This document shows positions 53,470-63,369 of a stretch of 64,000 bases of DNA, piece after piece (position 1 is the stretch's first letter; every line of letters begins with the position of its first letter). The position numbers were made by a program, and so were the translations under genes. Source of the stretch: an uncultured Barnesiella sp. (lineage in GTDB: Bacteria; Bacteroidota; Bacteroidia; Bacteroidales; Barnesiellaceae_A); the NCBI GenBank assembly GCA_944321085.1, contig CALUJY010000007.1, positions 124,001-188,000 on the forward strand, written 5' to 3'. The notes beneath the pieces are model-generated. The model did not search any database and was not told the origin of the DNA. It was given only the letters and a program-made list of their open reading frames with translations.

Positions 53470-54639
53470 TTAGTTGCCTTCTCTGTGTTCGAAAAGATAG
53501 GTGTAGAGCCGCCTGTCGGCATCGGTAAGTGTCTTGTGACGGCGAGCCATCATGCGCTCGGCAATATCGAAGAAGCGAACGAGGGGCACCTCTTTGAACC
53601 CTTGTGCTCCACCTTCGGAGAAAGAGGGGATGTAAGTGCGCGGGAACCCCGGTCCGTATATGTTGCATCCTACACCGGTCACGGTGGCTGTATTGAACAT
53701 TGTATTGATACCGGCTTTGCTGTGGTCGCCCATGATGAGCCCGCAGAATTGCAACCCCGTTTTCCTGAATTGTCGCAAGGGGTAATTCCATAATTTTATT
53801 TCGGCATAGGTGTTTTTGAGGTTCGACGAGACGGTGTCGGCACCCAAGTTGCACCATTCGCCTACGACAGCGTTACCCAGAAATCCGTCGTGCGCTTTGT
53901 TGGAATAACCGGTCATGATGACATTGTTGAGCTCGCCGCCCACTTTACAGTATGGGCCTAAGGTAGTGGGACCATATACCTTGGCGCCCATGTTAAGTAC
54001 GGCATGGGTGCACATGGCAAACGGGCCGCGTACGGCGCAGGTTTCCATTATTTCGGCATCGGCGCCTATGTAGATAGGTCCGTGGGTGGTATTGAGTGTT
54101 GCGCATTCTACGACGGCTCCCGGTTCTATGAAGAGTTGCGAGGCGTCGCCTATGAGGGTGCATGTCGTGCTGAGGGGGGCACTCTCTCTGCCTCGGGTGA
54201 TGCGGGCAAAGTCGGCTGTTATGGCGTCTCCGTTTTTCCCGAAGAGGTCGTATGGAAATCTTATGCAATCAGCGGGTGCAGCAGGCGCGATTTTTCGTGC
54301 TGCCGCAGTGTGTTCGGCCGAAAAGGCAGCTCCGCGGTATGCCCATATTTCATCGTCGTCGGCGATGGCCTCGCCGGGTTGCAGTGCGGCAATCTGTTCA
54401 GCCCATTGCGGTGTGGCTATGAGATGCCCGGCGATGTATATGTTGTCGCCGGTGAGGTGTGCGGGATATTTTTCTGCCAGATAAGGTTCCGTGAGATAAG
54501 AGTAAGTTCCCGGTAAGAGCGCTTCCCATTTTTCACGCAGGGTGTTGATGCCCAATCGTAGGTCGGCAATCGGCCTTGTAAAGGTGAGAGGCAGCAGGTT
54601 GCCGTGCTCGCGAGCGGTATCGAAGAGAATGATGTTCAT
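53470..54639 (-). CDS. Bacteroidota-type bifunctional GlmU-like enzyme
   Basis: A 389-residue protein of the alternative GlmU family (TIGR03991) of Bacteroidota. The N-terminal part is a divergent nucleotidyltransferase that starts NIILFDTAREHGNLLPLTFTRPIADLRLG and lacks the usual LAAGxGTRM loop. The C-terminal half is a left-handed beta helix with hexapeptide repeats (for example GPIYIGADAEIM, GPTTLGPYCKVGG). It would acetylate glucosamine-1-phosphate and add UMP, giving UDP-GlcNAc for wall and lipid A. The start at 54639 is supported by the -7 box at 54718-54725, which excludes an ATG at 54720. Confidence 0.88.
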   Translation of the reverse strand: MNIILFDTAREHGNLLPLTFTRPIADLRLGINTLREKWEALLPGTYSYLTEPYLAEKYPAHLTGDNIYIAGHLIATPQWAEQIAALQPGEAIADDDEIWAYRGAAFSAEHTAAARKIAPAAPADCIRFPYDLFGKNGDAITADFARITRGRESAPLSTTCTLIGDASQLFIEPGAVVECATLNTTHGPIYIGADAEIMETCAVRGPFAMCTHAVLNMGAKVYGPTTLGPYCKVGGELNNVIMTGYSNKAHDGFLGNAVVGEWCNLGADTVSSNLKNTYAEIKLWNYPLRQFRKTGLQFCGLIMGDHSKAGINTMFNTATVTGVGCNIYGPGFPRTYIPSFSEGGAQGFKEVPLVRFFDIAERMMARRHKTLTDADRRLYTYLFEHREGN

Positions 54640-54717
54640 CATTGCAGTTTGGATTTTGGATTGATTTTGTCGGGCGGCATCCGATAAACTTTTTGTCGCA
54701 CCGTTGTGTTTGATAGG

Positions 54718-54725
54718 CAAAGATA
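54718..54725 (-). promoter_or_regulatory. -7 element of the GlmU-like gene
   Basis: TATCTTTG on the minus strand fits TAnnTTTG. It would start the RNA about 70 bases before the gene. No clear TTTG is present at -33. Confidence 0.45.
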
Positions 54726-54784
54726 ATGTTTTTGTTCGGTAATCGACGGATTATGGTTGTAATAATAAAACGAAACGGTAAATT

Positions 54785-56437
54785 ATGGGCGGAATTGCAG
54801 GAATAGTCGGGGGGATGGATGCCTTGGAACAGCGACTGCGCAGCATGTTGCACGAACAGTGTCATCGTGGTAAGATAGGTGACAGGGTGTATATTGCTCC
54901 GTTTGTTGATACTTTCATCGGGTTGGGGCATAATGCTCCGGTGCCCGCAGGAATGGCAGATAATGCGTCGCAGCCGTTTGTCGATGAGAGTGTATCGTTG
55001 GTGGTGGCGATGGATGGCGACCTGTATAACTGCCGTGAATTGCGAGGCATTTTGTCGCACTATTACAGATTTGCCACCGATGCGGCGATAGAGATAGTGG
55101 CAAAGGCATACCGGCATTGGGGACAAGAGGCTTTTTCGCGTCTCGAAGGGGTTTTTGCATTGGTTATCTATGACCTGTTGACCGATACTTTGCTGTTGGT
55201 GCGCGACCGTTTTGGCGTGAAACCGCTCTATTATGCTACGAAAGGAGGCGATTTGTTTTTTGCTTCGGAGGTCAATGCGCTTTTTGCGGCCGGACTAAGG
55301 CGGCAGCTTTCTGTTTACCGTTGGGCGGGTTATATGACATATTCGTCTTACGGTTGCCCATATGAGACGTTTTGGGACGGGGTACACCAGTTGCCTGCCG
55401 GATTTATGTTGTGTTATAATGGCTATTCTCTCTATGAGCGGGGTTGGTATGACTTGCAGGAGGAGATAGAAAAACTGCGGCAAGAAAAAGAGACGTCTTT
55501 GAAAGAGTTCTTTGTTTATGAGTTGGAGCGGTGCGCCGAGCGTAGCTTGTCGGATGTAGAGTCGTGCGGTTTCAGGATAGGCGACCGTGTAGAGTCGCAG
55601 CTCCTTTACGGGCTGGCGGTGCATGGTGTTTATGCCGATAAAGTATTGCCGTGGCGCGAGTTGCCCGGAGAAGATACTGCGTGCGAGAGCGGGTCGGGCT
55701 GGACGGTGGTTACCACGCAGCGGGCAATCGACGAATTGGAACGGATGCCCGAGTGGTTAGAAGAACCGTTCGATGGCGTAGAGAGTGTTGTGCGGTCTAT
55801 TTTATTTCGCCGGGCGGCAGCCTGTGGTGGAGCTATGTTGTGCAGCGGCGTAGGGTTGGATGTGATGTGGCAGGATGTATGGGACAAGTCGGAGGTACAG
55901 TACGACTATTTATCCGCATCGCCTTTGTTTTCGCCCGAACTGGCCGCGTTAGCGTTTCGTCCGCATTATCCGCACCCGTTTGACAATGAAGCGGCCAATA
56001 TGCGCTATCTTGACTTGTATTGCGAACGGTTGCCCCATATTTTGCGGTTTTTCGACCGTTCGGCAGCCGAGGCCGGCGTGCAGGTACGTATGCCGTTTTT
56101 GGCATCGGCGCTTGTTGTCCTGTCGTTTGTGTTGCCCGAAGTGAGTCGGCGGGCTCGTAAGGCTTTGTTTGACGATTGTACGATGTGGCGTTATGCCGTG
56201 CGATACGACCGTAGGGAGAGTCTCCCGGTGTGGCCTGTGTGGTTGGGCGGCGGGTTGAAAGAGTGGATAGCCGATTCGTTGGGAGACCTGAGAAGCAGCT
56301 CGGTGCGCGATTGGTTCGATGTCAAGGCGTTGACGCAGATGCAGGCCGATGTTGGTGCCGGTTATCCTGTCGATGCTGCTTTGTTGTGGAAATGCCTCGC
56401 TTTACACCGGATGTTGATGGCAGATGTCTCTTTGTAG
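54785..56437 (+). CDS. Asparagine-synthetase-like protein with lost catalytic motifs (probable pseudoenzyme)
   Basis: A 550-residue protein with the two-domain layout of AsnB. The glutaminase half keeps structural segments (LEGVFALVIYD, RDRFGVKPLYY at 140-150, FFASEVNALF), but the catalytic Cys2 is Gly (protein starts MGGIAGI), the Arg of the LxHRRLS segment is gone (LGHNAPVP), and the NGE motif reads DGD (77-79). The synthetase half keeps the fold (VRMPFL, LKEW), but the PP-loop SGGLDSS is replaced by RIGDRVES (264-271) and SGDGGDE by SGVGLDV (354-360). A TAA codon lies just upstream in frame, so no longer start exists. Neither glutamine hydrolysis nor ATP-dependent amidation seems possible; a binding or regulatory role is inferred. 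It is divergent from the GlmU-like gene. Confidence 0.88.
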   Translation: MGGIAGIVGGMDALEQRLRSMLHEQCHRGKIGDRVYIAPFVDTFIGLGHNAPVPAGMADNASQPFVDESVSLVVAMDGDLYNCRELRGILSHYYRFATDAAIEIVAKAYRHWGQEAFSRLEGVFALVIYDLLTDTLLLVRDRFGVKPLYYATKGGDLFFASEVNALFAAGLRRQLSVYRWAGYMTYSSYGCPYETFWDGVHQLPAGFMLCYNGYSLYERGWYDLQEEIEKLRQEKETSLKEFFVYELERCAERSLSDVESCGFRIGDRVESQLLYGLAVHGVYADKVLPWRELPGEDTACESGSGWTVVTTQRAIDELERMPEWLEEPFDGVESVVRSILFRRAAACGGAMLCSGVGLDVMWQDVWDKSEVQYDYLSASPLFSPELAALAFRPHYPHPFDNEAANMRYLDLYCERLPHILRFFDRSAAEAGVQVRMPFLASALVVLSFVLPEVSRRARKALFDDCTMWRYAVRYDRRESLPVWPVWLGGGLKEWIADSLGDLRSSSVRDWFDVKALTQMQADVGAGYPVDAALLWKCLALHRMLMADVSL

Positions 56438-56532
56438 AGCGAATGTCCGAGGCGAAGATATTGCAGCGATAGCGCGACGACTTTACGGTAAGAATGAAGT
56501 TTGTCGCGCTATCGCATTTTATTGCTAAAATA

Positions 56533-56564
56533 TTTGGTTTATAACAAATTAGTTTGTAATTTTG
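56533..56564 (+). promoter_or_regulatory. Promoter of the str-S10 ribosomal operon
   Basis: TTTG (56533-56536), exactly 20 bases, TAATTTTG (56557-56564): a perfect Bacteroidota promoter. The leader to rpsL is about 137 bases, long enough to hold a regulatory structure, though I found no strong hairpin in it. Confidence 0.85.
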
Positions 56565-56707
56565 CCTCGCTTTTTCGCGCAAAGTATACCCTTTTTGCAC
56601 TGTAATGCGCTGATATAGTGTGTGTAAGAGTGCGAGAATGGTGTGCGCGAGGCATAATGTGAAATAAAAAGATATTTATAAAAACAAAGTATTAAAACTG
56701 TTCTAAA

Positions 56708-57112
56708 ATGCCTACAATTCAGCAGTTAGTAAGAAAAGGACGGGTTGTTTTGGAAGACAAGAGTAAATCGCCGGCACTCGATTCGTGTCCTCAACGTCGC
56801 GGCGTGTGCGTGCGTGTTTACACTACAACTCCCAAAAAACCTAATTCGGCTATGCGTAAGGTGGCTCGTGTGCGCCTGACAAACGGAAAAGAAGTGAACT
56901 CTTACATTCCGGGCGAAGGTCATAACTTGCAAGAGCACTCTATCGTATTGGTTCGTGGCGGTCGTGTAAAAGACCTCCCCGGTGTACGTTATCACATTGT
57001 TCGCGGTACTCTCGATACGGCAGGAGTAAGCGGTCGCTTGCAACGTCGTTCGAAATACGGAGCCAAAAGGCCGAAAGCAGGGGCTGCACCTGCGGCAAAA
57101 GGGAAAAAATAA
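56708..57112 (+). CDS. rpsL: 30S ribosomal protein S12
   Basis: A 134-residue S12 with the conserved decoding-centre segments [13 protein letters not shown] and [14 protein letters not shown]. Both lysines at the positions where streptomycin-resistance changes usually occur are the ordinary Lys, so the gene looks streptomycin-sensitive. The basic tail ([12 protein letters not shown]) is longer than in E. coli. First gene of the operon. Confidence 0.98.
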   Translation: MPTIQQLVRKGRVVLEDKSKSPALDSCPQRRGVCVRVYTTTPKKPNSAMRKVARVRLTNGKEVNSYIPGEGHNLQEHSIVLVRGGRVKDLPGVRYHIVRGTLDTAGVSGRLQRRSKYGAKRPKAGAAPAAKGKK

Positions 57113-57270
57113 CCCGTAGCCGGAAGCAAGCAAATCGAAAAAATAAAAATTAGTTTTTAACGCTGGTTTGCGTTTTTTGGATAGGCTGATTGGGTTGAGT
57201 AAATAAAAGCGGCGGCTTTTGTTGAAGATGTAATAAGCAACCAAAAACGGAACACATTTTTAAGAAGAAT

Positions 57271-57747
57271 ATGAGAAAAGCTAAGCCTAAAAAACGGGTG
57301 ATATTGCCGGATCCCGTGTTTAGTGATGTAAGGGTTTCGAAATTTGTAAACCACTTGATGTATGATGGCAAGAAGAATATTGCCTATAATATCTTTTATA
57401 GCGCATTGGAGATTGTGAAATCGAAAATGCCTAACGAAGAGAGATCAGCTCTCGAAATTTGGAAAAAGGCTCTCGAAAACGTAACACCTCAGGTAGAGGT
57501 GAAGTCGCGTCGTGTGGGCGGTGCTACGTTCCAAGTACCTACTGATATACGCCCCGATCGCAAAGAATCTATCTCGATGAAAAATTTGATAAACTACTCT
57601 CGTAAAAGAGGAGGCAAAACGATGGCAGACAAATTGGCTGCTGAGATTGTCGACGCTTTTAACGAGCAAGGTGGCGCATTCAAACGTAAAGAGGATATGC
57701 ATAAGATGGCTGAGGCCAACCGTGCATTTGCTCATTTCAGATTTTAA
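57271..57747 (+). CDS. rpsG: 30S ribosomal protein S7
   Basis: A 158-residue S7 with the typical start [19 protein letters not shown] and the conserved [17 protein letters not shown]. It nucleates assembly of the 30S head. It lies 158 bases after rpsL; that gap has no gene or terminator. Confidence 0.98.
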   Translation: MRKAKPKKRVILPDPVFSDVRVSKFVNHLMYDGKKNIAYNIFYSALEIVKSKMPNEERSALEIWKKALENVTPQVEVKSRRVGGATFQVPTDIRPDRKESISMKNLINYSRKRGGKTMADKLAAEIVDAFNEQGGAFKRKEDMHKMAEANRAFAHFRF

Positions 57748-57768
57748 TCATTATAAGGATAATAAGCA

Positions 57769-59892
57769 ATGGCAAATTCTGATGCACAATTGAAATATAC
57801 CAGAAACATTGGTATTATGGCGCATATCGATGCAGGTAAAACCACCACGTCGGAGCGTATCCTTTTCTATACCGGTCTTACCCATAAAATCGGCGAAGTT
57901 CATGACGGAGCTGCTACGATGGACTGGATGGAACAGGAGCAAGAGCGTGGTATTACCATTACATCGGCCGCTACCACTGCTTTCTGGGAATATCTCAACG
58001 AAAAATATAAAATAAACCTTATAGACACTCCGGGGCACGTTGACTTTACCGTAGAGGTAGAGCGTTCGTTGCGTGTTCTCGACGGAGCTGTCGCTGCATT
58101 CTGCGCCGTAGGCGGTGTAGAGCCTCAGTCAGAGACCGTATGGCGCCAAGCCGATAAATATAATGTGCCCCGTATCGGTTACGTTAACAAAATGGACCGT
58201 TCGGGCGCTAACTTTTTTGAGGTAGTACGCCAAGTAAAAGAAGTGCTTGGTGCACATCCTTGTCCTATACAAATACCTATCGGTGCAGAAGAGACTTTCA
58301 AGGGAGTTATAGACCTTGTAAGAATGAAAGCCATCTATTGGCACGACGAAACGATGGGGTCTGACTATGAAGTACAAGACATCCCTGCCAATATGGCTGC
58401 CGAGGCCGAAGAGTGGCGCGACAAAATGCTCGAAGCTGTTGCCGAGTGCGACGAAGTAATCATGGAGAAATACTTCGACGCCCCCTCGACCATTACAGAA
58501 GAAGAGTTGCGCGCAGCCATCCGCAAAGGTACCCTTTCGATGCAAATCGTGCCTATGACTTGCGGTTCTTCGTTCAAGAACAAAGGTGTGCAAACCCTTT
58601 TGGATGCCGTATGTGCTTATTTGCCCAGCCCGCTCGATACTCCCGCAGTAGAAGGTCACGCCATAGACGATCCCGATAAAGTGGTTTTGCGTCATCCTTC
58701 TTCGTCGGAGCCTATGTGTGCATTGGCATTTAAGATTGCAACCGACCCCTATGTAGGCCGTCTTTGCTTCTTTCGCGTATATTCGGGTGAGGTAGTGGCC
58801 GGAACGTATGTGTTGAATTCGCGTTCGGGTAAGAAAGAGCGTATTTCGCGTCTTTTCCAAATGCACTCAAACAAACAAAATCCCCGCGAAGTAATTGGTT
58901 GCGGCGATATAGGTGCCGGTGTAGGATTTAAAGATATTCGCACAGGCGATACGCTCTGCGCCGAAGATGCTCCCCTCGTATTGGAAGCTATGGATTTCCC
59001 CGACCCCGTAATCGGTATCGCCGTAGAGCCTAAGACACAGAAAGACCTCGACAAGCTGGGTGTTGGCCTGCAAAAACTTGCTGAGGAAGACCCCACATTC
59101 CGTGTACAGACCAATGAGGAAACCGGACAAACCGTCATTAGCGGTATGGGTGAGCTCCACCTCGATATTATCATCGACCGTTTGCGTCGCGAGTTTAAGG
59201 TAGAGTGTAACCAAGGACGTCCCCAAGTAACCTATAAGGAGGCCATAACAAAAGCTGTCGAGCATCGTGAGGCCTTCAAGAAACAGAGTGGTGGTCGTGG
59301 TAAATTCGCCGTTATCGTTGTACGCGTAGAGCCCGCAGATCCCGGATTTGAAGGTGGTTTGCAATTTATCGACGAAGTAAAAGGCGGTAATATTCCTAAG
59401 GAATTTATCCCTTCGATACAAAAAGGTTTCACTACGGCTATGAAGACCGGCGTATTGGCAGGCTTCCCCATGGACAGCCTCAAAGTGACGGTTTTGGACG
59501 GACAGTTCCACCCCGTAGACTCAGACCAATTATCGTTTGAACTTTGTGCCATCCAAGCCTTCAAAGAGGCCTGCGCCAAGGCAAAACCCGTATTGCTCGA
59601 ACCTATCATGAAGGTAGAGGTGGTAACCCCCGAAGAGAGCATGGGCGATGTCATATCAGACCTTAACAAACGTCGTGGTCAGGTAGAAGGCATGGAATCG
59701 AGCCGTTCGGGCGCACGTATCGTGAAAGCCAAAGCTCCGCTTGCCGAAATGTTTGGTTATGTGACAGCGTTGCGTACCATTACATCAGGCCGCGCAACAT
59801 CAACGATGAGCTTCTCTCACTATTCAGAGGTAAGTCCCTCGATAGCACGTTCGGTACTCACCGAAGTAAACGGCCGTGTAGATTTATTGTAA
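57769..59892 (+). CDS. fusA: Elongation factor G
   Basis: A 707-residue GTPase with all G motifs: AHIDAGKTT (18-26), [16 protein letters not shown] and NKMDRSGA. Domains II to V follow, with a normal C-terminus. It drives translocation on the ribosome. The tuf gene that follows fusA in many bacteria is absent, and rpsJ comes next, as is usual in Bacteroidota. Confidence 0.98.
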   Translation: MANSDAQLKYTRNIGIMAHIDAGKTTTSERILFYTGLTHKIGEVHDGAATMDWMEQEQERGITITSAATTAFWEYLNEKYKINLIDTPGHVDFTVEVERSLRVLDGAVAAFCAVGGVEPQSETVWRQADKYNVPRIGYVNKMDRSGANFFEVVRQVKEVLGAHPCPIQIPIGAEETFKGVIDLVRMKAIYWHDETMGSDYEVQDIPANMAAEAEEWRDKMLEAVAECDEVIMEKYFDAPSTITEEELRAAIRKGTLSMQIVPMTCGSSFKNKGVQTLLDAVCAYLPSPLDTPAVEGHAIDDPDKVVLRHPSSSEPMCALAFKIATDPYVGRLCFFRVYSGEVVAGTYVLNSRSGKKERISRLFQMHSNKQNPREVIGCGDIGAGVGFKDIRTGDTLCAEDAPLVLEAMDFPDPVIGIAVEPKTQKDLDKLGVGLQKLAEEDPTFRVQTNEETGQTVISGMGELHLDIIIDRLRREFKVECNQGRPQVTYKEAITKAVEHREAFKKQSGGRGKFAVIVVRVEPADPGFEGGLQFIDEVKGGNIPKEFIPSIQKGFTTAMKTGVLAGFPMDSLKVTVLDGQFHPVDSDQLSFELCAIQAFKEACAKAKPVLLEPIMKVEVVTPEESMGDVISDLNKRRGQVEGMESSRSGARIVKAKAPLAEMFGYVTALRTITSGRATSTMSFSHYSEVSPSIARSVLTEVNGRVDLL

Positions 59893-59914
59893 ATAAAATT
59901 CAGCATTAACAAAT

Positions 59915-60220
59915 ATGGATCAGAAAATCAGAATTAAACTGAAATCTTACGATCACAACTTGGTTGACAAATCATCCAAGAGAATCGTAGAGGCTGTGAG
60001 AGCAACAGGAGCATCATGGAAAGGTCCCATACCTCTGCCTACGCACAAGCGCATTTTCACAGTAAACCGCTCGACGTTTGTGAATAAAAAATCGCGCGAG
60101 CAATTTGAGTTGTCGTCCTACAAGCGTCTTATCGACATCTACGGTTCTACGACCCAGACCGTCGATGCGCTGATGAAACTGGAATTGCCCAGTGGCGTAG
60201 AGGTAGAAATAAAAGTATAA
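59915..60220 (+). CDS. rpsJ: 30S ribosomal protein S10
   Basis: A 101-residue S10 with [16 protein letters not shown] at the start and [17 protein letters not shown] in the loop that reaches into the ribosome. It also takes part in transcription antitermination through NusB. Its gene directly follows fusA here, joining the str and S10 operons. Confidence 0.98.
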   Translation: MDQKIRIKLKSYDHNLVDKSSKRIVEAVRATGASWKGPIPLPTHKRIFTVNRSTFVNKKSREQFELSSYKRLIDIYGSTTQTVDALMKLELPSGVEVEIKV

Positions 60221-60246
60221 TAAATAGTTACTAACAACGTAAAGAA

Positions 60247-60861
60247 ATGCCAGGATTATTAGGAAAGAAAATCGGAATGACATCCGTTTTTAGTGAGGGT
60301 AAAAACATACCCTGCACTGTTATCGAAGTTGGTCCTTGCGTAGTTACTCAAGTAAAAACAGTTGAAACCGACGGCTACGAGGCTGTTCAAGTGGGCTTCA
60401 TGGATAAAAAAGAGAAGCACACCTCGAAACCCGAAGCAGGTCATTTCAAGAAAGCAGGAGTAACACCCAAGAGACACTTGGCCGAGTTCAACGGATTTGA
60501 TACGGCGTATAAGCCCGGTGATGAGATCGATGTGAATCTTTTCGCCGATGCAGCTTATGTAAACGTCGTAGGTACCTCGAAAGGAAAAGGCTTTCAAGGT
60601 GTTGTAAAACGTCACGGTTTCGGTGGCGTAGGACAAACAACGCATGGTCAGCACAACCGTCTGCGTGCTCCCGGTTCTATCGGTGCATGTTCATACCCTG
60701 CGCGTGTTTTCAAAGGCACCCGTATGGCAGGCCAACTGGGAAATCAACGTGTGACAGTGCAAAATCTGCAAGTGTTAAAAGTGATGCCGGAGCATAACCT
60801 TCTCGTTATCAAAGGTTCGGTTCCCGGATGTAAAGGTTCAATCGTAATAATTGAAAAGTAA
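60247..60861 (+). CDS. rplC: 50S ribosomal protein L3
   Basis: A 204-residue L3 with [21 protein letters not shown] at the start, the internal loop [25 protein letters not shown], and [16 protein letters not shown], which contains the glutamine that is often methylated. It is placed near the peptidyl transferase centre. Its stop overlaps the rplD start by one base. Confidence 0.98.
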   Translation: MPGLLGKKIGMTSVFSEGKNIPCTVIEVGPCVVTQVKTVETDGYEAVQVGFMDKKEKHTSKPEAGHFKKAGVTPKRHLAEFNGFDTAYKPGDEIDVNLFADAAYVNVVGTSKGKGFQGVVKRHGFGGVGQTTHGQHNRLRAPGSIGACSYPARVFKGTRMAGQLGNQRVTVQNLQVLKVMPEHNLLVIKGSVPGCKGSIVIIEK

Positions 60862-61484
60862 TGGAACTGAGCGTATATAACATAAAAGGCGAAGACACCG
60901 GCAGAAAGGTGACTTTGAACGATGCCGTTTTCGGTATCGAACCTAACGACCATGCCATTTACTTGGACGTAAAGCAATTTTTGGCAAACCAACGTCAAGG
61001 CACGCACAAATCGAAAGAGAGAAGCGAGGTGTCGGGAAGTACCCGTAAGTTGCACAAACAAAAAGGTACTGGTGGCGCCCGTATCGGTGATATCAACTCG
61101 CCGGTATTGGTAGGTGGTGGCCGCGTATTCGGTCCCAAACCCCGCGATTATCGTTTCAAACTCAACAAAAAACTCAAAAGCCTTGCACGTAAATCGGCTC
61201 TTACCTATAAAGCGCAAGAGAACGCCATCGTGGTAGTAGAAGATTTCACTTTCGATGCCCCGAAGACGAAAGATTTCGTAGCCATGTCGCAAAAATTGCA
61301 AGTAGCTGATAAAAAGCTCGTTTTGGTTTTGCCGGAACAAAATAAAAACGTATCTTTGTCGGCTCGTAACCTGACAAATGCCACGGTGATAACATTATCG
61401 GACCTTAACACATACAGAGTACTCAACAACAAGGCTCTTGTGCTTACCGAGAACGCTTTGGCAGCTATCAACGAACTTAAATAA
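60861..61484 (+). CDS. rplD: 50S ribosomal protein L4
   Basis: A 207-residue L4 with the tunnel-lining loop [39 protein letters not shown]. It forms part of the exit tunnel and, in some bacteria, represses its own operon. No matching leader structure was recognised here. Confidence 0.98.
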   Translation: MELSVYNIKGEDTGRKVTLNDAVFGIEPNDHAIYLDVKQFLANQRQGTHKSKERSEVSGSTRKLHKQKGTGGARIGDINSPVLVGGGRVFGPKPRDYRFKLNKKLKSLARKSALTYKAQENAIVVVEDFTFDAPKTKDFVAMSQKLQVADKKLVLVLPEQNKNVSLSARNLTNATVITLSDLNTYRVLNNKALVLTENALAAINELK

Positions 61485-61497
61485 GGAGGCTAAAACG

Positions 61498-61788
61498 ATG
61501 GGAATCATTATAAAACCTATAGTAACTGAAAAGATGACGCGCCTGGGCGAGAAACACAATCGCTTCGGGTTTCGCGTCGATCTGAACGCTACCAAGCCGC
61601 AAATAAAGAAAGCCGTTGAAGACCTCTATGGCGTAAGTGTTTTGTCGGTAAATACGATGATATGCAGCGGCAAGAGCAAAAACCGTTATACAAAATCGGG
61701 CATTATCAAAGGTAGTACCTCTACCTACAAGAAAGCCATAGTTACGGTGAAAGAAGGAGAAACAATAGACTTTTTCAGCAATATTTGA
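61498..61788 (+). CDS. rplW: 50S ribosomal protein L23
   Basis: A 96-residue L23, beginning IIIKPIVTEKMT, with the ribosome exit-site loop region around KSKNRYTKSG. It docks trigger factor and signal recognition particle. The start at 61498 is fixed by a Shine-Dalgarno AAGGAGG 9 bases upstream, which is rare in this lineage. Confidence 0.97.
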   Translation: MGIIIKPIVTEKMTRLGEKHNRFGFRVDLNATKPQIKKAVEDLYGVSVLSVNTMICSGKSKNRYTKSGIIKGSTSTYKKAIVTVKEGETIDFFSNI

Positions 61789-61795
61789 TTGAATA

Positions 61796-62620
61796 ATGGC
61801 AGTACGTAAATTTAAGCCCGTTACACCGGGGCAGAGACACAAGATTATTGGCGCGTTTGAAGAAATCACTGCTACCGCGCCAGAAAAATCTCTTATAGTC
61901 GGTAAGAGAAAATCAGGCGGACGTAACAACGAAGGCCACTTGACGATGCGTTACATCGGCGGCGGTCACAAAAGACGTTACAGATTTATAGACTTTAAGA
62001 GAGATAAAGACGGTGTACCGGCAGTTGTAAAGACCATCGAATACGATCCTAACCGTTCGGCTCGTATCGCGTTGCTCTTTTACGTTGACGGTGAAAAAAG
62101 GTACATTATTGCACCCAACGGTTTGGAAGTTGGCATGCGCGTTGTAAGTGGTTCGGAAGCAGCTCCTGAAATAGGCAATGCTCTTCCCTTGAAAGATATA
62201 CCCGTAGGTACTATCATCCACAACATCGAGCTTCGCCCCGGACAAGGCGCATCTATGGTGCGTTCGGCCGGAACTTTTGCCCAACTTACTTCGAAGGAAG
62301 GCAATTACGCAATCATCAAATTGCCTTCGGGCGAGACCCGCAAAGTATTGGCAACTTGCAAGGCTACTGTCGGTAGCGTAGGTAACTCAGACCATGCCCT
62401 TGAACAATCGGGTAAAGCCGGTCGTTCGCGTTGGTTGGGACGTCGTCCTCGCAACCGTGGCGTTGTTATGAACCCTGTCGATCACCCCATGGGTGGTGGC
62501 GAAGGACGTGCTTCGGGTGGACATCCTCGTTCACGCAAGGGTCTTTATGCTAAGGGCTTGAAGACAAGAGCTCCCAAGAAGCAGTCTTCGAAGTATATAA
62601 TAGAAAGAAGGAAAAAGTAA
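61796..62620 (+). CDS. rplB: 50S ribosomal protein L2
   Basis: A 274-residue L2 with [14 protein letters not shown] and the C-terminal [21 protein letters not shown], which holds the conserved histidine near the peptidyl transferase centre. It begins 7 bases after rplW. Confidence 0.98.
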   Translation: MAVRKFKPVTPGQRHKIIGAFEEITATAPEKSLIVGKRKSGGRNNEGHLTMRYIGGGHKRRYRFIDFKRDKDGVPAVVKTIEYDPNRSARIALLFYVDGEKRYIIAPNGLEVGMRVVSGSEAAPEIGNALPLKDIPVGTIIHNIELRPGQGASMVRSAGTFAQLTSKEGNYAIIKLPSGETRKVLATCKATVGSVGNSDHALEQSGKAGRSRWLGRRPRNRGVVMNPVDHPMGGGEGRASGGHPRSRKGLYAKGLKTRAPKKQSSKYIIERRKK

Positions 62621-62640
62621 TCTGAAAAACTGAAAAGAAC

Positions 62641-62910
62641 ATGAGTCGTTCATTGAAAAAAGGCCCGTTTATCAGCGTGAAGCTCGAAAAGAAAATCGCT
62701 GCCATGGAGGCTACCGGCAAAAAGTCGGTGATAAAAACATGGTCGCGTGCTTCTATGATTTCTCCCGACTTCGTAGGACATACTTTCGCAGTACACAACG
62801 GTAACAAATTTATTCCTGTATATGTTACGGAAAACATGGTAGGTCACAAGCTGGGCGAATTTGCTCCCACTCGCATCTTCCGTGGTCACAGCGGTAACAA
62901 GAAGAAATAA
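62641..62910 (+). CDS. rpsS: 30S ribosomal protein S19
   Basis: An 89-residue S19 with [11 protein letters not shown] at the start and [16 protein letters not shown] near the end. It sits in the 30S head beside S13. Confidence 0.98.
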   Translation: MSRSLKKGPFISVKLEKKIAAMEATGKKSVIKTWSRASMISPDFVGHTFAVHNGNKFIPVYVTENMVGHKLGEFAPTRIFRGHSGNKKK

Positions 62911-62954
62911 GGCCTGGGAATAGAAAATTTTTTAATACACAAAAGAATTAAGAA

Positions 62955-63362
62955 ATGGGTGCAAGAAAAAGAATATCAGCCGAAAAAAGAAAAGAAGCCC
63001 AGAAAACACAGTACTTCGCTAAGCTGAACAATGTGCCTTCTTCGCCTCGCAAAATGCGCTTGGTGATAGACTTGGTAAGAGGCATGGAAGTGTTCAAAGC
63101 TTTGGGTGTACTCAAGTTTTCGAATAAAGAAGCTGCTCGCGGGGTTGAAAAGTTACTCCGCTCGGCTATTGCCAACTGGGAGCAGAAAAATGAACGTAAG
63201 GCAGAGAGCGGTGAACTCTATGTATCGCGCATTTTCGTCGATGCAGGTCCGATGCTCAAACGTTTACGTCCTGCTCCGCGAGGAAGAGGTTACAGAATAC
63301 GCAAGCGTTCCAACCATGTAACCTTGTTTGTAGATACAATTACTAAAAACGATCAAAACTAA
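62955..63362 (+). CDS. rplV: 50S ribosomal protein L22
   Basis: A 135-residue L22. It has the segment [17 protein letters not shown], the [33 protein letters not shown] hairpin that lines the exit tunnel, and a normal C-terminus. An N-terminal basic extension is present, as in other Bacteroidota. Confidence 0.97.
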   Translation: MGARKRISAEKRKEAQKTQYFAKLNNVPSSPRKMRLVIDLVRGMEVFKALGVLKFSNKEAARGVEKLLRSAIANWEQKNERKAESGELYVSRIFVDAGPMLKRLRPAPRGRGYRIRKRSNHVTLFVDTITKNDQN

Positions 63363-63369
63363 TTGCTCG

